A DNA stretch of 64,000 bases from Pseudomonas vlassakiae (GTDB lineage: Bacteria > Pseudomonadota > Gammaproteobacteria > Pseudomonadales > Pseudomonadaceae): contig NZ_JABWRP020000001.1 of the NCBI RefSeq assembly GCF_014269035.2, forward strand, positions 248,001 to 312,000, in the 5' to 3' direction. The translations under genes were made by a program, and so were the position numbers. The notes beneath the pieces are model-generated. The model saw only the letters and a list, made by a program, of their open reading frames with translations. It had not been told where the DNA came from and did not search any database. Positions 37,475-46,546 of the stretch are shown here, piece by piece; within the stretch, counting starts at the first letter, position 1; each line of letters begins with the position of its first letter.

Positions 37475-39517
37475 TCATGACTTGCGCGGTGTCGGCAGCG
37501 GACAGGAATCGTTCCCTGCCGCCAGGCTGAGTTTTTGCTTGATCCACACGGAACTGATCGACCCATCCGCCTTGGCGTAGCGAAACCTGGCACGGGCTCT
37601 GGGGTTCGTTGTGTTGAAGGTGGGCAGCAGGCGATCCTCGTAAGGCTCGATGTGGAAGATGAAACCGTTGAGGTTGGTGTCGTCCAGCTTGACCTCCCAA
37701 TCACCGGCAGCGCCCGGGACAGGCACCTCTGGATCACTGTCGTTCGAGCCAACGAAGGGGTCCCAATACAGCTTGAGTACGTCATTCACATTAAGGTCGG
37801 TGCTGAGGTCTGGAATCTTCACCCTGAGCGAGAGCGGGCCGCCCGGGTTGTCTGGGTCTTTCAGAGAGCCGCAGTTCAGCCAGCCGCCTGAGGTGATGCC
37901 CTCGAAGCTGGGTTGCGGTAGCAACAACTCCACCGCGTCTGCATTGACCTCTTTCACTACGGACTGTTGTTCATTCAATGCATCGCGGGCGGCCCGGACG
38001 GTGTAATGGACTGGCAGGGCGGGGTTGTTGCCAGCCTTTCGGATGTCGTCCCAAGGGATTTCCACCGAGAAGGGCTGAGGGTCGTTAAGGTCGACTTCGT
38101 ACTGGGCGTTCTGTACCAGTACGTTATTCCAGTAGAAATCAATGATGAAGCCATTCTCGATATTGTCGAATCTCGGGAAGGTCAGCGTGGCACTCATATT
38201 CATATCGGCACGGGTCAGTACGTCGTCCGTCTGGGACATTTTGCCGCGGATGGTCGGAGCTGCCAGTCTGTCATTGACCGGGTCGGGCCATTTTTCGTCT
38301 GGGTCCGGCCGTTCTGGGCCGACAATGCTGAAGTCAACGTTGACCGTGATGGCCAGGGCGGTGGCCGGGTAGGCGACCTCACCTCGCAATATCTGGTAGC
38401 TGACCTCGGTGACTTGGGGGCCTGCGGCGGCCGTGTATTCCCCGCGCAGCACCTCCGGTGGTACGGGGATGGAAATGGGGAACTGCTCGCCTGCCACCGG
38501 TTTACGTTGAAGCAGGGTATTGCCCCACTTCACCCTGATGTGATCGACATCGCGGACATTGTCGTAGGCTTCGATCTTTACGAATACACGCTCGATGGCG
38601 TCCTTGAGGTCGATGATGTTGTCGGTTTCTGCCAGTGGTACGCGCGGAGGTTTGAAGTTGGCTGGCGGTTCCCCGAGCGCCACATCCAGGATGACGGGCA
38701 GCGACAGGCGGCTTTTGTTGGTCGCCTTGTCCCACAGGTAATAGGCTGCGTAATAACGACCTACTTCGTTGGGTTTGAAGCGGCCGGCAGGGATCAGCAC
38801 TTGCCGGCCGAGAGGCACGGTGCCTTCGGCAACGGGGTCTTTGTAGTCATCGCTCTCCTCGGGCCAGCGGTCGAGCAGGTACAGTTCGTAGGTATCACCC
38901 GCGGCACCATACGTGTCGTCAGGCAGCACGCCAGCGACACCGATGGGGTTGGCGTCCATATACGCTTTGTCGATGATCAGCGTGTCGAATTGCACACCCT
39001 GCGGTTGTACATCCTGGCCCCACGGCGGCACACGGTCGCAAATGAGCTTCAGAGACTGGGAAAACGCGTCTTGTTCGGCATGGTTGCGGTGGCGATAGCG
39101 GACGTGAACGGCGCCATTGGCCGGTAAGTCGCTCTGGTGGATGAACATGGGATAGGGGAATATCGAGCTATCGCCAGGCCCGTCGAAGTCTTGCCAGGTA
39201 ACGTCCCTGTATTCGGCGTCGTCGTCCCCCTTTGTGGAAACTTGCACGTAGATGTACTCGGTTTCGCCCTCATCCGGCAGCAGCAGCCAGCTGGGGATCT
39301 TGACTTCAAGCGGATGGTCCAGCGCCTTGCGGTCCAGCGTTCCGTCGGGGTCGATTATTGCATCTACGATAACGGGCGCCAAGGCGAATGCGGCCGCTTT
39401 GCGCGCTTCTTGTTTGTTCCTGTAAGAGCGGCTGAGTTGTTCGCGCTCTTTACGTAGTTGAGTTCTAACGCGCTCGGCGATTTCGCGCGGATTAAAGTTT
39501 TTAAAGGTCGTGTTCAT
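37475..39517 (-). CDS. Large beta-sandwich-type protein, island gene (680 aa)
   Basis: The N-terminal 45 residues are helical and basic (REIAERVRTQLRKEREQLSR), without a signal peptide. The rest shows about five repeated beta modules. Closing strands such as VHVRYRHRNHAEQDAFSQ (about 135-152), YYAAYYLWDKATNKSRLSLP (about 245-265) and PVHYTVRAARDALNEQQS (about 500-518) have a common pattern: x-V-x-Y-x-V/A, a charged turn, then a serine-rich strand. The C-terminal part has two Cys (WLNCGSLK and DSCPLPTPRKS). No family name is known to me. It is 49 bp downstream of the Rhs gene on the same strand, so co-transcription is likely. A role as adaptor, adhesin or inert carrier cannot be told. Confidence 0.75.
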   Translation of the reverse strand: MNTTFKNFNPREIAERVRTQLRKEREQLSRSYRNKQEARKAAAFALAPVIVDAIIDPDGTLDRKALDHPLEVKIPSWLLLPDEGETEYIYVQVSTKGDDDAEYRDVTWQDFDGPGDSSIFPYPMFIHQSDLPANGAVHVRYRHRNHAEQDAFSQSLKLICDRVPPWGQDVQPQGVQFDTLIIDKAYMDANPIGVAGVLPDDTYGAAGDTYELYLLDRWPEESDDYKDPVAEGTVPLGRQVLIPAGRFKPNEVGRYYAAYYLWDKATNKSRLSLPVILDVALGEPPANFKPPRVPLAETDNIIDLKDAIERVFVKIEAYDNVRDVDHIRVKWGNTLLQRKPVAGEQFPISIPVPPEVLRGEYTAAAGPQVTEVSYQILRGEVAYPATALAITVNVDFSIVGPERPDPDEKWPDPVNDRLAAPTIRGKMSQTDDVLTRADMNMSATLTFPRFDNIENGFIIDFYWNNVLVQNAQYEVDLNDPQPFSVEIPWDDIRKAGNNPALPVHYTVRAARDALNEQQSVVKEVNADAVELLLPQPSFEGITSGGWLNCGSLKDPDNPGGPLSLRVKIPDLSTDLNVNDVLKLYWDPFVGSNDSDPEVPVPGAAGDWEVKLDDTNLNGFIFHIEPYEDRLLPTFNTTNPRARARFRYAKADGSISSVWIKQKLSLAAGNDSCPLPTPRKS

Positions 39518-39566
39518 GGTGCAGTCCTGAATTTAAAGTGTGTATGTGCTTGCGTTATCGAGAGGA

Positions 39567-42500
39567 CTATCTTCGAACGTCTTGAGCGCCAACTTGTGCA
39601 AGTTTTGCTCTCGGGAAGTACTTGTCCAGCGGTCCATCATAGGGTTTACCTTTTATGGCAACCTGCCAGGCCGCAAACTTCCTGGCTTCGCCAACTGTTG
39701 GAAGATTGCTGACAAGCGGGTCGGCCGTGCCAGCTAAATTGCTGGTTGTGGCTTTCGTCAGGCGCTCAGCAGCACGGAACGGCGCAGCTAATTTATTGAC
39801 AGCGGCTCGGAAAGCAGCGCTCCAGGAGCCCAAAGTTTTATATGCGGTGGCCACCGTACTGATTCCCTGTGCGGCGAAATACGTAATCCCGATAAGCCCG
39901 GCTAAGCTGCCGGTAATGAGACTGGTCCTGTTCGACTTACGACTCCCACTGGCCAATGCATCAATTTGATAGGCAGTGGACGTCACCGTCAGCGCTGCAA
40001 CGGTAGTTGCTACTGTCGCGGCGATGGTTTTGCCGACTGCAGCAGCGGCAACTACGGCGGTCTGGGCGATTGCAACAGAGGTCATGATTGCAGTGCTTTT
40101 TAATGCCCAAAGTGCATACAGTTTTGCTGCAGCTCCATAGGTGACTACGGTCGCAATGGTGATCGCGATGAATGAGGCCACCACCGCCACGCCCGCGCCT
40201 ATCAATTCCCAAATCGAATTGCCAGACGTCCGCGTTCCGTTGGCCGGATCATCTTCGTACACTTCGCGCAACCGCCCGCTCCAGCCGATCGCGGTGGTCC
40301 CGGTCGGATCGCGCAGCATGATCGGGTTGCCCCGGCAATAGCCGTAATAACTCAGTTCGCCATTGTCCAGTGGGCTGGTCGGGTCCTGCATGCCGAAGTC
40401 CATCGTCACAGTGCTGTAAGGGCGCAAGCCACCGAGCAGGTACAAGCCACTGTCCGGTTCCTGCATTTCGCCGTTGTAGCCCAGGCCTGTGCGCAGCGGC
40501 GCATCCTGCTGATAGGGCTGTGTGCCATAGGCGCCGTAGGTCGCGTCGCGGCGGTCTGCCCTCAGGCTCTCGGCGATCACGCTGTGGCTGGCGCTGGTCT
40601 GCAGCAGCAGGGGGGCCTGGCCATCATTGCTCTGTTGCGCCAGCGGCACTTCGCCCTGGTAGCAGTACAGCTGTTCGAGGCTGCCGCGCACCGCCCGGTG
40701 CAGGCGATTGCCCTCGAACAGCAGTACGGTGTCCGCACCGCTGGCATCCTGGCGGGCGAACAGGCGGTCGAAACCGTCATAGCGATAATGGCTGGCGCCG
40801 ACCGACAGCAGCCGGTTGCGGTTGTCGTAGCTCAGGACTTGGCCACGCTCGTCGTTCAGCCGGCTGCCATTGGCGTCGTAGCGGAAGGTCGGGTTACCTG
40901 TGGCACGTGCCGGTGTGTACTCGATGCGCCGCAACTGGCAGGGGTCGTCGGCCGCGCGGATAAACATGGCCCGCTCATAGCCATGGCCGTCGGCATAAGT
41001 CGACATCACCATGCTGATATTGTCGTAGGCATCCGTCGTGAAGATTTGCGACGTGATCGGCCGGTTCAGTTCGTCACGCGGTAATTGCGTGCCTGTACAG
41101 ATGCAACTGATCAGTCGGCTGCGCGGATCGTAGTTGAAGACCTCTTTCAGCAAGGTCTTGCCATCTTCGCTCAGCTCGCGGCTCTTCAGCAGATCGTCAG
41201 GCCCCCACTCCTGGGTCTGCATGCGTATCTTCTTGCCGCTCAGTTCCCAGGACCTGCAGATCTCGCGGTCGCGATGGTCATAGAATATTTCGGTCTTCAG
41301 GTAGTTGCCGCTGCCGTCCAGCGTGGTGGTGCTCGACGGCCGACCGAAGTCATCGTAGGCATGGCTGATGTGCAACGGCTCTTTTTCCGTGCGCTCCAAC
41401 CGGGCGTAGCGGTCATACAGGTAGCGAGTGACGATGCGATTGTCCTCGGTGCTTTGCACCAGACGATCATCGACCGAGCTGCGGTATGTGCGGGAAAGCC
41501 GGGTGCGGCTTTTGTGATCGTACCAACGCTGGACGGTCACCTGATTGGCAAGGTTGTACTCGTAGTCGCGATCGCAATCGCCGTTGCCGGCGTGGTTCAG
41601 GCGCGCACTCACTTCGTGGAAGGTGAACTTGCTGCTCAGCTTGTCGGTGACGCTGCCAGTCGGTTCCGTGGTCAACGCCAGTTCGTATTCGAACCGGGTT
41701 GATACGCCAGCGGCACTGATGTGCTCACGCGGCTGGGTTTCCCCACCCTGGTAATGCAGGTACTCGGTACGCGGGCCTGTGCGGGTGAAGCTTACGCGGT
41801 CGAGGCCGTCGTAACGACGCAGGGCGATTTCGCTGGTCGGTTCGTTGATATTGGCCGGGAACACGGTGAGGCTGGTGGCCAGCTCCGCCTCGGTATGCAG
41901 GGCGTATGCCCGCTCGATGCGGGTCTTCTCTGGCAACGTGGTCGTGGTCAGGCGGCCCCAGGCATCGTAGCCATAAGTGGTGCTGAAGTTGCGCTCGTCG
42001 GTCTCGCTCACGCAGCGGTTCCAGCCATCGTAGCTGTACCTGCGAAGCGTGACGGGTTGACCGTGCTCATCAAGCGCAAGCGTGCGCAGCGGTTTTTCGT
42101 ACGGGTTCTGCCAGGCCTGCTGCCAATCACTGACCCGCGCGTCCTTGCCTGTCCCTACCTGGCGCCAGGTCGTGAGTACAGCGCCATCCGGATGCTCGCG
42201 GCTGCCAAGTGGGTTGACAACTTGATAATGGCGTATCGCTTTGGGCCCGATCGTGGACTCGTCCACATCGGTCGGCCCGATGGTGCAGCACAGCTCGCCC
42301 CATTCGTCGTATTCGAAATGCTCGGTCAAGGCCCGCTCCCCTTGGTCGGGCAGCCAGTCGTAGCGGGTTTGCGACGCGCGCCGGCCCCATTCGTCATGGC
42401 GAACGACCTGGGTGGTGTGCAGGCGTAGCGGGTAACCTTCGTAGACGTTGTCGCGCCGCTCCTCCACCGCCCGGGCCAGGCCGTCGAACAAGGTCACGGT

Positions 42501-44552
42501 GGTGATGCCTCGGGCATCGGTCACCGCTTGGGAGGTTTGTGTCGCGCCACCGCTGAACAGGGTATAGGCATACTCACGAACGGCCTCGAATTTGGTGTCC
42601 GGCGCCACGGTTTGCTTCTTCAGGCGCATCAGGCGATCGTATTCGAGCACGAGGTCCACGCCGTTGGCATCACGTATCAACAGGTGCTTGCCGTGCAGCA
42701 GCGAACGTTGCTCCAGGGTGCTGCGCCGGGTACCGTCGTAACCTCGCAACACTTCTTCGGTCTGCAGGACCTGCTTGTCCAGGCCTGGGCCTGGGACCCG
42801 GGTGTAATGCCACTCGGTGGCAGTTTGCAAACCATTGCAGAGCTGCTGCTGCAGGTAGCGCCGGCCATGCAGGAAAGGATCGGTGACGGAGTTTGCGTAA
42901 TGATAAATGGTCTGGCGCAGCAGCTGTTCAGTCTTGCCTTGCTCGATCATCACCTCACTGTAAGTGGCATGCCAGGGCTGTTTGTGCCAGTCATGATCGG
43001 GGTTGCCTTGGTCATGCTCCGGGTCGGCAAGCCTGGGTAGCGTGATGTAGATGTAGCGTTCGCACTGCGGCAGCGCGGTTTTGTCCGCCACGGTCGCCGG
43101 CTTGGTGATTTTTTCCTTGAGGTGGCGGACGAAGCCCTCCGGGTCGGCGGGGCAGTCATCATCGCCAGTGGCGGGGTACCACTCGTAGTGCTCTTCGGCG
43201 CCGGTGTTGAAGGTGCGGGTGCGCAGGTTGCCGTGTTTGTCATAGGTGTTTTCAACCCACTCGCTGCGCGGCGGGAGGCTGTTGTCCAGCATGCGCCAGC
43301 GCCGGGTTTCCTTCAAAGGTAGCTGGCAAGTGGCGGGAAGATCCCGGAAGTGACGGTTGCCCAAAGCGACATAGTCGGTGAGGTTCTCGACCACCGAATT
43401 GCCCTGGCGGGTGATTTCCGCCGTTTGCAGATGAATCCGGTTGAAGCGGCGTTCGATGCTGCGTACCACCTTGCCGTCGACCCACAGCTGCTCTTCGCTG
43501 CGATACTCGTAGTCGTCGCGGTACTCATAGAGGTTGTCGCGGCCCGAGTCGCTCCAGCCAATATTGGTGCCGCTGCCAATGAAACTGTGCTGGCGGTAGA
43601 TATTGCCCTGATCGATGAAGTCATAGGTGAAGCGCACATCGATGGGCTTTTGCCCAAAGCGCGGTTCGGTCAGATGACGGGTCACGCGTGGCAGGTATTT
43701 GGTCTTGTCGTGCGGGAACTGATGGCCGTTGTCCTCGTAGAACAGTTGCTCGATGGCCCCCGTCGGGTTGCGGATGGTGTCGAGGCACATGAGCCCCTGC
43801 CGCGGTCGGTAGCTGAAATCCCAGATGGCCGCATCGCCGCCCGGCAACGTGATCGTCTTGACCCTGTTGTCATCGCTTTCCAGGGTCATGCTGTAGCGCG
43901 CCAGTGGCTGCACGCCGGTATCCGCCACTGGGTATACGAGCAATTCGACCGCGCTCCTGCTGCGGGTGCATTTGAACAGCAATTCACCTTCACCATCGGT
44001 GACGGTGTCGAGAACGTGGTGGTTGCCGACAAAAGGCTTGTAAGTCAAATACAGCCTGTGGCCTTGCGGCGAGTGAATCTCCACCGGCAGGGCCACGCCC
44101 TGGCTGGGCTCGCCTTCCCCTGCGTTGAAGAATTCCAGTATTTCCACCAGGCCAGAGCGGTGCATGACCCGCAGGCGACGGATACGGTCCAGGTCGTGCT
44201 TGCCCTCTTTGTACACATTGAAACTGGGCAACTTCTGCTCTTCGACGAACAGTCGCTGGCCACTGCTGCTGTCCCCCAGGCTGAACGATTCACCGGTACT
44301 TAACGACAGCCGCTGATTGCTTGCCGAGTACTGGGAGAGGTTCAAGTTCCAGCCGTTGCCATAACCCGAGTCATCGCGGTTCAACGGGTTGAAGTCAAGT
44401 TGCAACTTCAGGGGGTGTTCAAGTTGGCCATTGCCGACCAGGTCGGGCAAGGAGATGGACATCGTATATTGCCCGGTGCGCGGGTCGACGCCGCCTTTCA
44501 TGAAACTTAGAAAGTTCATGGCATTGGAATTGACTGACGAGTTGATAGCCAT
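39567..44552 (-). CDS. Rhs/YD-repeat protein with hydrophobic C-terminal tip (1661 aa)
   Basis: No signal peptide. The N-terminal part (to about 330) starts FLSFMKGGVDPRTGQYTMSI and GYGNGWNLNLSQYS, as in Pseudomonas Rhs proteins. YD repeats run from about 380 to 1340 (for example TYDKHGNLRTRTF, SYDGWNRCVSETD, RYDANGSRLNDERGQ). The Rhs core ends with GLGYNGEMQEPDSGLYLLGG and later YYGYCRGNPIMLRDPTG at about residue 1414. The tip (about 1415-1661) contains a long Ala/Thr/Val-rich hydrophobic stretch with several helix-sized segments, then a basic C terminus. The tip DNA is visibly AT-richer than the rest, as seen in exchanged Rhs tips. Rhs shells enclose toxic C-terminal domains; here a membrane-active tip is inferred. 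No PAAR domain and no adjacent immunity gene are seen. Confidence 0.9.
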   Translation of the reverse strand: MAINSSVNSNAMNFLSFMKGGVDPRTGQYTMSISLPDLVGNGQLEHPLKLQLDFNPLNRDDSGYGNGWNLNLSQYSASNQRLSLSTGESFSLGDSSSGQRLFVEEQKLPSFNVYKEGKHDLDRIRRLRVMHRSGLVEILEFFNAGEGEPSQGVALPVEIHSPQGHRLYLTYKPFVGNHHVLDTVTDGEGELLFKCTRSRSAVELLVYPVADTGVQPLARYSMTLESDDNRVKTITLPGGDAAIWDFSYRPRQGLMCLDTIRNPTGAIEQLFYEDNGHQFPHDKTKYLPRVTRHLTEPRFGQKPIDVRFTYDFIDQGNIYRQHSFIGSGTNIGWSDSGRDNLYEYRDDYEYRSEEQLWVDGKVVRSIERRFNRIHLQTAEITRQGNSVVENLTDYVALGNRHFRDLPATCQLPLKETRRWRMLDNSLPPRSEWVENTYDKHGNLRTRTFNTGAEEHYEWYPATGDDDCPADPEGFVRHLKEKITKPATVADKTALPQCERYIYITLPRLADPEHDQGNPDHDWHKQPWHATYSEVMIEQGKTEQLLRQTIYHYANSVTDPFLHGRRYLQQQLCNGLQTATEWHYTRVPGPGLDKQVLQTEEVLRGYDGTRRSTLEQRSLLHGKHLLIRDANGVDLVLEYDRLMRLKKQTVAPDTKFEAVREYAYTLFSGGATQTSQAVTDARGITTVTLFDGLARAVEERRDNVYEGYPLRLHTTQVVRHDEWGRRASQTRYDWLPDQGERALTEHFEYDEWGELCCTIGPTDVDESTIGPKAIRHYQVVNPLGSREHPDGAVLTTWRQVGTGKDARVSDWQQAWQNPYEKPLRTLALDEHGQPVTLRRYSYDGWNRCVSETDERNFSTTYGYDAWGRLTTTTLPEKTRIERAYALHTEAELATSLTVFPANINEPTSEIALRRYDGLDRVSFTRTGPRTEYLHYQGGETQPREHISAAGVSTRFEYELALTTEPTGSVTDKLSSKFTFHEVSARLNHAGNGDCDRDYEYNLANQVTVQRWYDHKSRTRLSRTYRSSVDDRLVQSTEDNRIVTRYLYDRYARLERTEKEPLHISHAYDDFGRPSSTTTLDGSGNYLKTEIFYDHRDREICRSWELSGKKIRMQTQEWGPDDLLKSRELSEDGKTLLKEVFNYDPRSRLISCICTGTQLPRDELNRPITSQIFTTDAYDNISMVMSTYADGHGYERAMFIRAADDPCQLRRIEYTPARATGNPTFRYDANGSRLNDERGQVLSYDNRNRLLSVGASHYRYDGFDRLFARQDASGADTVLLFEGNRLHRAVRGSLEQLYCYQGEVPLAQQSNDGQAPLLLQTSASHSVIAESLRADRRDATYGAYGTQPYQQDAPLRTGLGYNGEMQEPDSGLYLLGGLRPYSTVTMDFGMQDPTSPLDNGELSYYGYCRGNPIMLRDPTGTTAIGWSGRLREVYEDDPANGTRTSGNSIWELIGAGVAVVASFIAITIATVVTYGAAAKLYALWALKSTAIMTSVAIAQTAVVAAAAVGKTIAATVATTVAALTVTSTAYQIDALASGSRKSNRTSLITGSLAGLIGITYFAAQGISTVATAYKTLGSWSAAFRAAVNKLAAPFRAAERLTKATTSNLAGTADPLVSNLPTVGEARKFAAWQVAIKGKPYDGPLDKYFPRAKLAQVGAQDVRR

Positions 44553-44735
44553 ACGGAGCCGCCCTCTGCTGTATGAATAAAGGTGTCCGGAGTTCGCGAT
44601 TGCCTTGGCTGCGTGGCACTAACATAGCGCTACTGGTCAGGGGGGGCACCTAGCATTATTACCAGTTTCGCCATTAAGGCGGGTTGGCTAGAGTCGGGCC
44701 ATTCATTGGTATGGCCGCTCAGCGAGGGCGCGAAC
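44553..44735. promoter_or_regulatory. Divergent control region of the accessory island (183 bp)
   Basis: It separates the leftward Rhs gene and the rightward six-gene operon, so both promoters must be here. It is lower in GC than the genes. I cannot assign clear -35/-10 boxes with confidence. Confidence 0.5.
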
Positions 44736-46517
44736 ATGCGAGTTGAAAACAAGGCGCTGGACTTACCTTATATTCCCCTGTTGAACCCTGAAACGGAGTC
44801 TGTCGACCTGGCGCAGGTAGGCCCGCAGGGCTTGGACACACACCTCGATGCACCCGGCGCAGGCATTGGCGAGTTCATTCACATTCAGTTGCGCGGGCGG
44901 ACCAGGATCGGCATTCCACATGATCTTGTTGACCGTGTGCCGATCACCAAACTCGATGACCAGAACCGTGTAATCTTCGCGATTCCCAAGCCCTTGCTCG
45001 ACCAGCTGGACGGCGGTCATGTGTTTTTCTCCTACGCGCTCGATGGGCCGGGCGGGCAGCCATTGGACGAGTCCCTGCGCCTGGACTTTCGCGTCAATCG
45101 TCCGGTGCTCGCGGGTGGGCTGTCGCTGGGTATCGCCCAGGTGCGGCAGTCGCATGACCTGCAGATTTCCATTGAGGCGCTGGATGTTTTGCCGCTCAGC
45201 GTGGTGACTCCGCCTTTCCAGGCCATGGTCGAGGGTGCCGAGGTAACCCTGTCCTGGTTGGGGTACTTCGGCGAAGGCGTTCCGTACCTTCCTTACGAGC
45301 AGTCCTACCCGGTGACCGCCCAAGACATCGGGCAGCCACTGGTATGGTCGATACCTTGGGATCAGGTTGCCATTTTCATCGATGGCTTTGCCGAACTGAA
45401 GTACAGCATCCGCCATGACAACGGGCAGGTCACCGTGTCGGCGCTGCAGCGCTTCGACATCAAGCAAACCTGGCCGACTGTGCGTCCTTTGTTGCCGGCA
45501 CCGCGTATCAAAGGGCTGACGGGCGGCGCGCTGGACCCTGATCAATACCCCGATGGCATTGAAGTGATCATGCCCTATGACCCTGCTGCGGATCTGCAAT
45601 CGGGCGACCAGCTGGTCTTGTATATCGAGGGCAGCGCGCGGGTCGTCTATACCGCCCGTGTCGATCCGACCACGCTCGACAGCCGTTACATGGCGGTGTT
45701 CGATAGCCGCTGGGTGCATGACAAGGAAAACTTCGGCAAGCCGTTCTCCATCAGTTATCAGTACGCCCGTAAAGGCATGGCCCTGCATTCGGAACCCTTG
45801 CAGCTGACCGTACGCAGGCGCTTGCTATTGCCAATGCCGATTGTTGAGGAAGCATACGATGGAGAAGAGAACAACGAAGGCGTGGCCTATCCCATAGATT
45901 TAACCGCTGGCGCCCGGGTACGCATACCCCAGGATGCGGTGATCGAAGACGGTCAGGTGTTGCTGATCTGGGAGGGGCATGAAACGGTGGAGCTCGAGCC
46001 TTCGATCGCTGACCCACGGCTATTCAAAGTGCCTCCGGCAGTGATTGCAGCCAACCTCGGCAAGCAAGTTTGCCTGTATTACAGCGTGACGCCGCCGGGC
46101 GAATGGTCGCAGCCTTCCGATCCTTTCTATCTGAATATCGCTGATATTGCGGTGGGTAGTTACCAACCGGTTCAGAATACACAGTTGCGCAATGGCAAGT
46201 TATCTTTTAAAGAGGTGACTCACCCCGACGGCACACAGTTCACCTTGCGCAAATGGCCATTCTTCGCACGCGAGCAACCCTTTCGGATGGTGGCCATTTA
46301 CGAGGGACTTCCCGAGCCATTATCCCTGCGCAAGTCTGACGTTATTACCTTGCCTGAATACAATGCCGGGCTAGTCGAAGGCTGGCTGCCTAAAAGTTTT
46401 CTGCAACAAATGCGTGACCGCAAATTGGAACTTTTTGACGTGTTGCCAAGTGTCAGTTTCGATGGCGGCCACACCTTCAAAGCCATGCGTCCGCTCAGGG
46501 CCACATTGATTGACTGA
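44736..46517 (+). CDS. Large beta-sandwich-type protein, first gene of the P47-like operon (593 aa)
   Basis: ATG 44736 (MRVENKALDLPYIPLLNPET) is preferred over a TTG at 44706. No signal peptide. About four beta modules are visible, each with a core like GAEVTLSWLGY, GDQLVLYIEGS, or DGQVLLIWEGHETVEL followed by a strand like VCLYYSVTPPGEWSQPSD. The same module style is in the 517-aa and 680-aa proteins on the other side of the Rhs gene. So the protein links the two divergent halves of the island. It is 29 bp before the first P47-like gene. No biochemical role can be named. Confidence 0.78.
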   Translation: MRVENKALDLPYIPLLNPETESVDLAQVGPQGLDTHLDAPGAGIGEFIHIQLRGRTRIGIPHDLVDRVPITKLDDQNRVIFAIPKPLLDQLDGGHVFFSYALDGPGGQPLDESLRLDFRVNRPVLAGGLSLGIAQVRQSHDLQISIEALDVLPLSVVTPPFQAMVEGAEVTLSWLGYFGEGVPYLPYEQSYPVTAQDIGQPLVWSIPWDQVAIFIDGFAELKYSIRHDNGQVTVSALQRFDIKQTWPTVRPLLPAPRIKGLTGGALDPDQYPDGIEVIMPYDPAADLQSGDQLVLYIEGSARVVYTARVDPTTLDSRYMAVFDSRWVHDKENFGKPFSISYQYARKGMALHSEPLQLTVRRRLLLPMPIVEEAYDGEENNEGVAYPIDLTAGARVRIPQDAVIEDGQVLLIWEGHETVELEPSIADPRLFKVPPAVIAANLGKQVCLYYSVTPPGEWSQPSDPFYLNIADIAVGSYQPVQNTQLRNGKLSFKEVTHPDGTQFTLRKWPFFAREQPFRMVAIYEGLPEPLSLRKSDVITLPEYNAGLVEGWLPKSFLQQMRDRKLELFDVLPSVSFDGGHTFKAMRPLRATLID

Positions 46518-46546
46518 GCCTCATCCAGGTTGACAGGAGAAACACC

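Noticed and set aside
39458..39712. Short plus-strand ORF near the Rhs tip as an immunity gene
   Set aside because: It overlaps the 3' end of the Rhs gene and the start of the 680-aa gene on the opposite strand, has no ribosome site, and a cognate immunity gene would be expected in the same direction.
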